From JAISGQ01 sp045604965 (GTDB lineage Bacteria; Bacillota; Clostridia; Oscillospirales; Acutalibacteraceae): a stretch of 64,000 bases of DNA. The position numbers and the translations under genes were made by a program. The notes beneath the pieces are model-generated. The model did no database searches, was not told the DNA's origin, and saw only the letters and a list, made by a program, of their open reading frames with translations. This document shows, piece by piece, positions 59,859 to 64,000 of this stretch (position 1 is the stretch's first letter; the number at the start of each line of letters is the position of its first letter). The DNA is taken from positions 1 to 64,000 of the forward strand of contig JAZUPB010000006.1 of the NCBI GenBank assembly GCA_045604965.1, in the 5' to 3' direction.

Positions 59859-61331
59859 TTATTCCGTCGTATCAGCATCAGATTCGTCAAAATCATCTTC
59901 AAATTCGTCATAGTGAGACTGCACACGTTTATAAAGGTTTTCCTCTTCTGTTATGCCGTATTTGATATCAGAACGAGCCTTTGCACCCTTAATTGCCGAG
60001 TTCCATTTTCCCTTTGCTTTTTCTATGAAATTCAGAAGCGAATCCAAAGTGGGAATCATACGGACTGAAAACTTTCCAAAGCCGCCCTTGCAAAGCATTG
60101 CACCTGCAACAAAGGATGTAATCGGTACTGTGAACAGAAGTCCGAAGCTGCCTGCAAGCGCACGAAGCAGTTCGCTTGTTATGGTCTCTGCATTCATAAC
60201 ATCTATCATTGCAATACCGTTTATTCTCAGCATCAGAAGAAGATGTATAGCACTGCCGACATATGCCAGTATAAGTGTATTCAACGATGCGCTCATTATG
60301 TCACTGCCTATTTTAAGACCTGAAGCTATCATTTCAGAGGCGGTTATTTCAGGAGCGCGCTCACGCATTTCGTCAAGCGCAGACGCAATAGATACACCTA
60401 CGTCTATCGTTCCGCCGAGAGAACCGATAAGTATTGCTGCAAACATTATGCCATTAAGGTCTATTTCACCGTTGGCAAAATGGAGAGAAAGCATAGTTGC
60501 TTCGCTGCTGGTGGTTCCGGTCATATGCAATATACCGTTCATAAGTGCTGTGAACAAACCCGCAACAACCACGCCTCCGAGAGCACCCAGCGCTGCTGCC
60601 AGAGTTTTTACCGTAAATCCATATACAAGCACCAGCGTTGTCACTATTGCAAACAGACAGCCAAGCACTGCGGCCAACACAGGATTTACGCCTGAGAGCA
60701 TCATGGGAAGTATGATAAGTATAATACCTGCGCAGGTAACGATAAGTGCAACAAAGGACTTTATTCCTCTTTTGCCTGTAAGCAGAAGCAGAAGCGCAAG
60801 GAATATTACAAAGGTCCAAATAATGGAGGGCATTCTGTGGAAATCGGTAATGGTTCCGTTATCCTGTATCTCGCCTTTATCGTCTACAGTAAAGAAGCAG
60901 AGCAGTCTGTCTCCCTCTTTGCAGAGCTCATAGGGATCTCCGCCAGAGGGATTGGATCGGTCAAATTCCGCATAGTGCCGCTCGCCCTTTCTGGGACCGC
61001 TCAGCACCTCTACATACAGTGTCTGCTTGCGGGTTATCATATCAAGTTCCATATAATCGCTGTGGCCGATGCTTTCAAGTACCTTTACAACGCAAGTATC
61101 TTCATCTGTATTTTCATACAGTTCTTCATCAACTATACCGACGTCAGTAAAGCTCATATCACTGCCGCTCAGTTCATCAAAGGGCTGCAGTGTCGCGTCC
61201 GCTCCGTTATCAGCAGGTTCTGTTATGGACGCGAAGTCCATACTTGAATAGTAACACACTCCTGCAATCACTACTGCTGCAAGAAGTATATAGACAGCTG
61301 CCTTGAACCAGAAAAAACGATCTTTTTTCAT
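59859..61331 (-). CDS. YibE/F-family membrane protein
   Basis: ATG 61331 (MKKDRFFWFKAA) after AAAGGAAATGATAAA; 490 residues. One N-terminal span, an outer domain of about 110 residues (MELDMITRKQTLYVEV, RLLCFFTVDDKGEIQD), then at least six spans with GGTIDVGVSIASALDEM, DIMSASLNTLILAYVGS and the C-terminal EEENLYKRVQSHYDEFE. YibE/F proteins are transporters or channels of unknown substrate. No partner gene nearby. Confidence 0.85.
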   Translation of the reverse strand: MKKDRFFWFKAAVYILLAAVVIAGVCYYSSMDFASITEPADNGADATLQPFDELSGSDMSFTDVGIVDEELYENTDEDTCVVKVLESIGHSDYMELDMITRKQTLYVEVLSGPRKGERHYAEFDRSNPSGGDPYELCKEGDRLLCFFTVDDKGEIQDNGTITDFHRMPSIIWTFVIFLALLLLLTGKRGIKSFVALIVTCAGIILIILPMMLSGVNPVLAAVLGCLFAIVTTLVLVYGFTVKTLAAALGALGGVVVAGLFTALMNGILHMTGTTSSEATMLSLHFANGEIDLNGIMFAAILIGSLGGTIDVGVSIASALDEMRERAPEITASEMIASGLKIGSDIMSASLNTLILAYVGSAIHLLLMLRINGIAMIDVMNAETITSELLRALAGSFGLLFTVPITSFVAGAMLCKGGFGKFSVRMIPTLDSLLNFIEKAKGKWNSAIKGAKARSDIKYGITEEENLYKRVQSHYDEFEDDFDESDADTTE

Positions 61332-61453
61332 TTTATCATTTCCTTTTTGATGGCATTGTGAAAGTGTAAAAGACATTTGCTTTTACTAAAAGGTTGTATT
61401 ATACTACATATTAATAAATTAAAAGAGAGGTGTTGGGCTTTAAGCCCTTTATT

Positions 61454-61558
61454 ATGAACGACAAAAACAGAAAACTTATGGTTCGCATTGTTTGCATCAT
61501 ACTTGCAGTTATTATGGTATTAGGCACACTCAGCGTTGCTATTACTGCTCTCGTCTGA
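61454..61558 (+). CDS. Small membrane protein of 34 residues
   Basis: MNDKNRKLMVRIVCIILAV then IMVLGTLSVAITALV: a basic head and one hydrophobic span. Its end overlaps the 3' end of the Gx transporter gene on the other strand by 39 bases. GAGAGG lies about 25 bases upstream with a GGGCTTTAAGCCC hairpin in between, so translation may be controlled; the hairpin may bring the ribosome site closer. Moderate support only. Confidence 0.45.
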   Translation: MNDKNRKLMVRIVCIILAVIMVLGTLSVAITALV

Positions 61559-62047
61559 CAGACGTTCTGTTTTTCGGATAAGCAGTGTACTTATAAAGCC
61601 TGTAATTGCACCTGTTGCCGTCCCCACTGCAAGAAGCGGCGCAAGAAGCCATATTATCTGAGCTGTTGATGTGAGCAGCACTGCAATCATTACCTGTGCG
61701 GTTATGTGCGCCGCTCCTCCTGCTGCGCTCACTCCTATCGGCGACAAATGCTTTGATCTGTACAAAAGCATCATTACAGCAAGACTCAGTACGCCTCCTG
61801 CAGCCGAGTAAGCAAAGCCTGAAAATCCGCCAAACAGCAGAGCAGACAAGGTCACCTTGCAGCCCATCACCGATGCCGCGTACCCTTTTTCCAGTCTGTA
61901 CAGCGCAAATACTACGGCTATATTGCTTATACCCAGCTTTATTCCGGGAATACTTACTACTATGGGAACCATATGCTCTATCCACCCGAGTATCAATGCC
62001 GCCGCTGTCAGCAATGCTGTCAGCGTAAGCCTTTTTGTATTCCTCAC
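61520..62047 (-). CDS. Gx transporter family protein (Hpre_diP_synt_I type)
   Basis: GTG 62047 has AAAGGAAA ten bases upstream and is preferred to TTG 62071. 175 residues. RLTLTALLTAAALILGWIE, IPGIKLGISNIAVVFAL, GGFSGFAYSAAGGVLSLA and GAAHITAQVMIA are the usual motifs of this ECF-S-like membrane family, once called heptaprenyl diphosphate synthase component I. It is divergent from apbE, a common pairing in Clostridia, which suggests transport linked to flavin or quinone enzymes. Confidence 0.85.
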   Translation of the reverse strand: MRNTKRLTLTALLTAAALILGWIEHMVPIVVSIPGIKLGISNIAVVFALYRLEKGYAASVMGCKVTLSALLFGGFSGFAYSAAGGVLSLAVMMLLYRSKHLSPIGVSAAGGAAHITAQVMIAVLLTSTAQIIWLLAPLLAVGTATGAITGFISTLLIRKTERLSDESSNSNAECA

Positions 62048-62152
62048 GCTGCACTTTCCTTTCTTCTGCAATTTTTATTGCAGATAGTATAATACATCTT
62101 TTAAATAATTTCTGCAACATTTTGTTAATTTATATACTCCGCGGTGATTATT

Positions 62153-63130
62153 ATGAGACGATTCGGTGTTTTTATTTTGATTATTACTCTGTGCTTTTCT
62201 CTGTCTGCCTGCTCACACAAAGCAGATGTCAGGAAATATGAACGCACAGAGTTTGTTTTCGGCACAGTTGTTACACTTACTGTCTACGCAGAAAATGAAA
62301 GTTCCCTTGACGGTGCATTTAGATTGTGCAGAGAATACGAGAATATGTTAAGCAGCACAATCGAGGGCAGCGATGTATGGCGTATAAATCATGCAGGCGG
62401 CAAGGGCGTTTCGGTAAATACCGAAACTGCTGAACTTATTTCACTTTCACTTAAATATTCAGAGCTTACAGACGGCGCTTTTGATATATCTATCGCCCCT
62501 ATTTCAGCTCTCTGGGGTTTTTCTTCAGATTCACCGGCAGTTCCCGATGCGAAAACTGTCTCTTCACTTCTGCCCCTTGTTGATTATGCAAAAATTTCCG
62601 TCGACGGAAATACAGTCACAATTCCTGACAGATGCTCCATCGAGCTCGGCGCTATCGCAAAGGGATATATATCTGACAGACTTTCTGATTATTTCAAAAG
62701 TTCAAATGTCCAAGCAGCGCTTATAAACCTAGGCGGCAATGTTGCTACTGTCGGCACAAAACCCGATGGCAGCCGCTGGCAGATTGGTATCCGCGACCCG
62801 AAGGGAGATTACTCCGAATATATCGGCACACTCTCCATAGGAGAAACCAGCGTTGTTACATCCGGTATTTACGAGCGGTGTTTTGAGGAAGACGGTGTTT
62901 TATATCATCACCTGCTGAGCAGTGATACAGGCTTCCCGGTAACCAATGGTATCGTATCGGTAACTATCATATGTCCAAGCGGTGCTGATGCCGATGCTCT
63001 TTCAACATCCCTTTATCTTATGGGATTTGAAAAAGCCTATGATTTTGCCTGTGCTTCAGAGGATTTTGAGGCCGTGTTCATTCTCGAAAACGGCGATATT
63101 TTTAAAACAGATAATATTGATTTCAATTGA
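62153..63130 (+). CDS. apbE: FAD:protein FMN transferase, lipoprotein
   Basis: ATG 62153, six bases after GCGGTG, preferred to the in-frame GTG 62144. 325 residues. Lipoprotein signal with lipobox LSACS at about residues 16-20. ApbE marks: FGTVVTLTVYA, GAFDISIAPISALWGF, IELGAIAKGYISDRL, ALINLGGNVATVG and DADALSTSLYLMG with metal ligands. It attaches FMN to Thr or Ser of Nqr/Rnf-type proteins or secreted flavoproteins. Confidence 0.95.
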   Translation: MRRFGVFILIITLCFSLSACSHKADVRKYERTEFVFGTVVTLTVYAENESSLDGAFRLCREYENMLSSTIEGSDVWRINHAGGKGVSVNTETAELISLSLKYSELTDGAFDISIAPISALWGFSSDSPAVPDAKTVSSLLPLVDYAKISVDGNTVTIPDRCSIELGAIAKGYISDRLSDYFKSSNVQAALINLGGNVATVGTKPDGSRWQIGIRDPKGDYSEYIGTLSIGETSVVTSGIYERCFEEDGVLYHHLLSSDTGFPVTNGIVSVTIICPSGADADALSTSLYLMGFEKAYDFACASEDFEAVFILENGDIFKTDNIDFN

Positions 63131-63154
63131 CAGTTTATATTCTGATACAAAAAA

Positions 63155-63182
63155 ACAGCGAACGGTTTTCACCGTTCGCTGT
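63155..63182 (-). terminator. Terminator of the XRE gene
   Basis: ACAGCGAACGGT / ACCGTTCGCTGT, 12-bp perfect stem; on the minus strand it is followed by TTTTTTT. It may also serve apbE. Confidence 0.8.
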
Positions 63183-63193
63183 TAACATAATTT

Positions 63194-63442
63194 TCAGTCC
63201 AGATCAATAAGTGATTCAATCGGAGTATCAAGAGCCTTTGTAAATGCCACCAGTTCGATGTCTGTTATGCTCCTCTTCATCGTCTCTACCTTGGACAGTG
63301 TACAAGCTGTTATCTCAACTCCGTACCTTTTGAGATCCTTTACCAGATCGATCTGTGTCATACCTTTCTTTTCGCGTGTTTCCTTGATTTTCGGGCCAGC
63401 CATGTTGCGGCATTCTTCGCCCTGATTTTTACTTGTCTTCAT
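63194..63442 (-). CDS. Small XRE-family regulator
   Basis: 82 residues. GPKIKETREKKGMTQIDLV, then ITACTLSKVETMKRSIT form the helix-turn-helix; the end (VAFTKALDTPIESLIDLD) is the usual dimer helix. The ATG has GGTGGATGA before it. A consensus promoter and a hairpin in the 105-base leader (63483-63526, GGATTGTTT/AAACAATCC) suggest control at the RNA level or self-control. Target unknown. Confidence 0.8.
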   Translation of the reverse strand: MKTSKNQGEECRNMAGPKIKETREKKGMTQIDLVKDLKRYGVEITACTLSKVETMKRSITDIELVAFTKALDTPIESLIDLD

Positions 63443-63554
63443 TTAATCATCCACCATTCATCGATTTAAAGAACGCGCAAACAGGATTGTTTCACCTTTT
63501 CCCACAAACCATAAACAACAAACAATCCGTCATAACTGCGCACATCTTACGCAG

Positions 63555-63583
63555 ATTTTATCACATATAAAAACTTATGTCAA
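63555..63583 (-). promoter_or_regulatory. Promoter of the XRE gene
   Basis: On the minus strand TTGACA (63583-63578), 17-bp spacer, TAAAAT (63560-63555). Confidence 0.75.
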
Positions 63584-63675
63584 TAAGAAAAGTGTCTTTA
63601 TTGTTCTCCCAAACTTAATACGTGCTATTACATCTTCCTGCCTCGGCACATCTTTCGGAAATTTGTTTAATTGCA

Positions 63676-63704
63676 TTGTATTCCCTTTGTTTATGTTGTA
63701 TAAT
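63676..63704 (+). promoter_or_regulatory. Promoter of the nicotinate phosphoribosyltransferase gene
   Basis: TTGTAT (63676-63681), 17-bp spacer, TATAAT (63699-63704), 44 bases before the start codon. Confidence 0.65.
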
Positions 63705-63748
63705 GTTTTCCAATAAATTCCCTATTTTGCTCAAAGAAGGTTGTATTT

Positions 63749-64000
63749 ATGAAACAATATGTTGACAATTTAACTATGCTTACTGATTTCTATGAAATCA
63801 CAATGGCTCACGGATATCTCAAATGCGGTATGGCAGACACCACCGCTTACTTTGATCTCTTCTTCAGAAAAGTACCGGATAACGGAGGTTATGCTATTAT
63901 GGCAGGCCTCGATTCTATAATCAGATATATTCAGGAGCTGCATTTCACTGACGATGATATTGAATATCTTCGCAGCCGCGGCTTCTGCGAAGAATTCCTC
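63749..64000 (+). CDS. pncB: Nicotinate phosphoribosyltransferase, N-terminal 84 residues (partial)
   Basis: ATG 63749 after AAAGAAGG; the frame is open to the window edge. NLTMLTDFYEITMAHGYLK is the hallmark opening of the enzyme, followed by YFDLFFRKVPDNGGYAIMA and GLDSIIRYIQEL. It makes nicotinate mononucleotide from nicotinate and PRPP for NAD salvage. Confidence 0.92.
   Translation, partial: MKQYVDNLTMLTDFYEITMAHGYLKCGMADTTAYFDLFFRKVPDNGGYAIMAGLDSIIRYIQELHFTDDDIEYLRSRGFCEEFL

Noticed and set aside
59953..60933. 326-codon plus-strand frame opposite the YibE/F gene
   Set aside because: Antisense shadow rich in Ser, Ile and Pro; the real gene has spans, start and ribosome site.
1..64000. 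CRISPR array, retron or diversity-generating retroelement
   Set aside because: No regularly spaced repeats, reverse transcriptase or template/variable repeat pair was seen. The 92-bp repeats in the giant gene are only two copies.

Overview
The window looks like a chromosomal segment of a spore-forming gut or rumen Clostridia, probably Oscillospiraceae (Ruminococcus-like). This rests on low-GC Gram-positive gene style, strong GGAGG ribosome sites, spoVAC and spoVAD spore genes, a glgB-glgC-glgD-glgA glycogen operon with the GlgC/GlgD pair typical of Firmicutes, and a cytosolic family 5 glycosidase. The assignment is inference from gene content; there is no rRNA to settle it.

Region 1 (1-3.6 kb) is clearly more AT-rich than the rest and lies against the 3' end of a tRNA-Gly(CCC) gene, as genomic islands do. 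It holds the N-terminal part of a TIR-domain protein running off the left edge, then a regulator gene with a consensus promoter overlapped by a 20-bp perfect inverted repeat, followed by a membrane protein with an extracytoplasmic domain. Nothing here has an obvious metabolic role. Region 2 (3.8-5.6 kb) is core chromosome: a GH5 enzyme and a small P-loop kinase.

Region 3 (5.68-43.32 kb) is an apparently complete prophage of about 37.6 kb inserted in the 3' end of tRNA-Ser(UGA). A 26-bp exact repeat marks attL and attR, with integrase-arm-like repeats just inside both ends. From right to left it has integrase, a secreted or membrane protein, a CI-like repressor facing a Cro-like gene across an operator region, early genes (HUH rolling-circle-type Rep, PcfK/PcfJ-like pair, DUF3102 coiled coil, an Acb2/Tad1-like hairpin protein, ASCH, VRR-NUC and many small zinc-ribbon proteins), then terminase, portal, scaffold, N4-gp56-type coat, connector and tail-tip genes, a lysis cassette, and last a 4136-codon gene for a giant polyvalent virion protein that takes a third of the prophage. 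The capsid, portal and ejection-protein set suggests a short-tailed virion; this is inference.

Region 4 (43.4-64 kb) is core chromosome: iron-sulfur-type flavoprotein, OmpR-type two-component system with a nitroreductase, an ECF sigma factor with its membrane partner, HAD phosphatase, spoVAC and spoVAD separated by an opposing gene, the glycogen synthesis operon, a YibE/F membrane protein, a Gx transporter and ApbE pair, a small XRE regulator, and the start of nicotinate phosphoribosyltransferase.

The points most worth a second look are: repeated N-S-F-M-S-R boundary motifs, a cassette between 92-bp repeats and decayed peptidase copies in the giant protein; a heptamer CGAGCGG strongly enriched on one strand of the prophage; two small-RNA candidates with consensus promoters and terminators in the phage control region; the TIR gene together with a phage-borne Acb2/Tad1-like protein; and the unrecognised regulator-membrane protein pair on the island.
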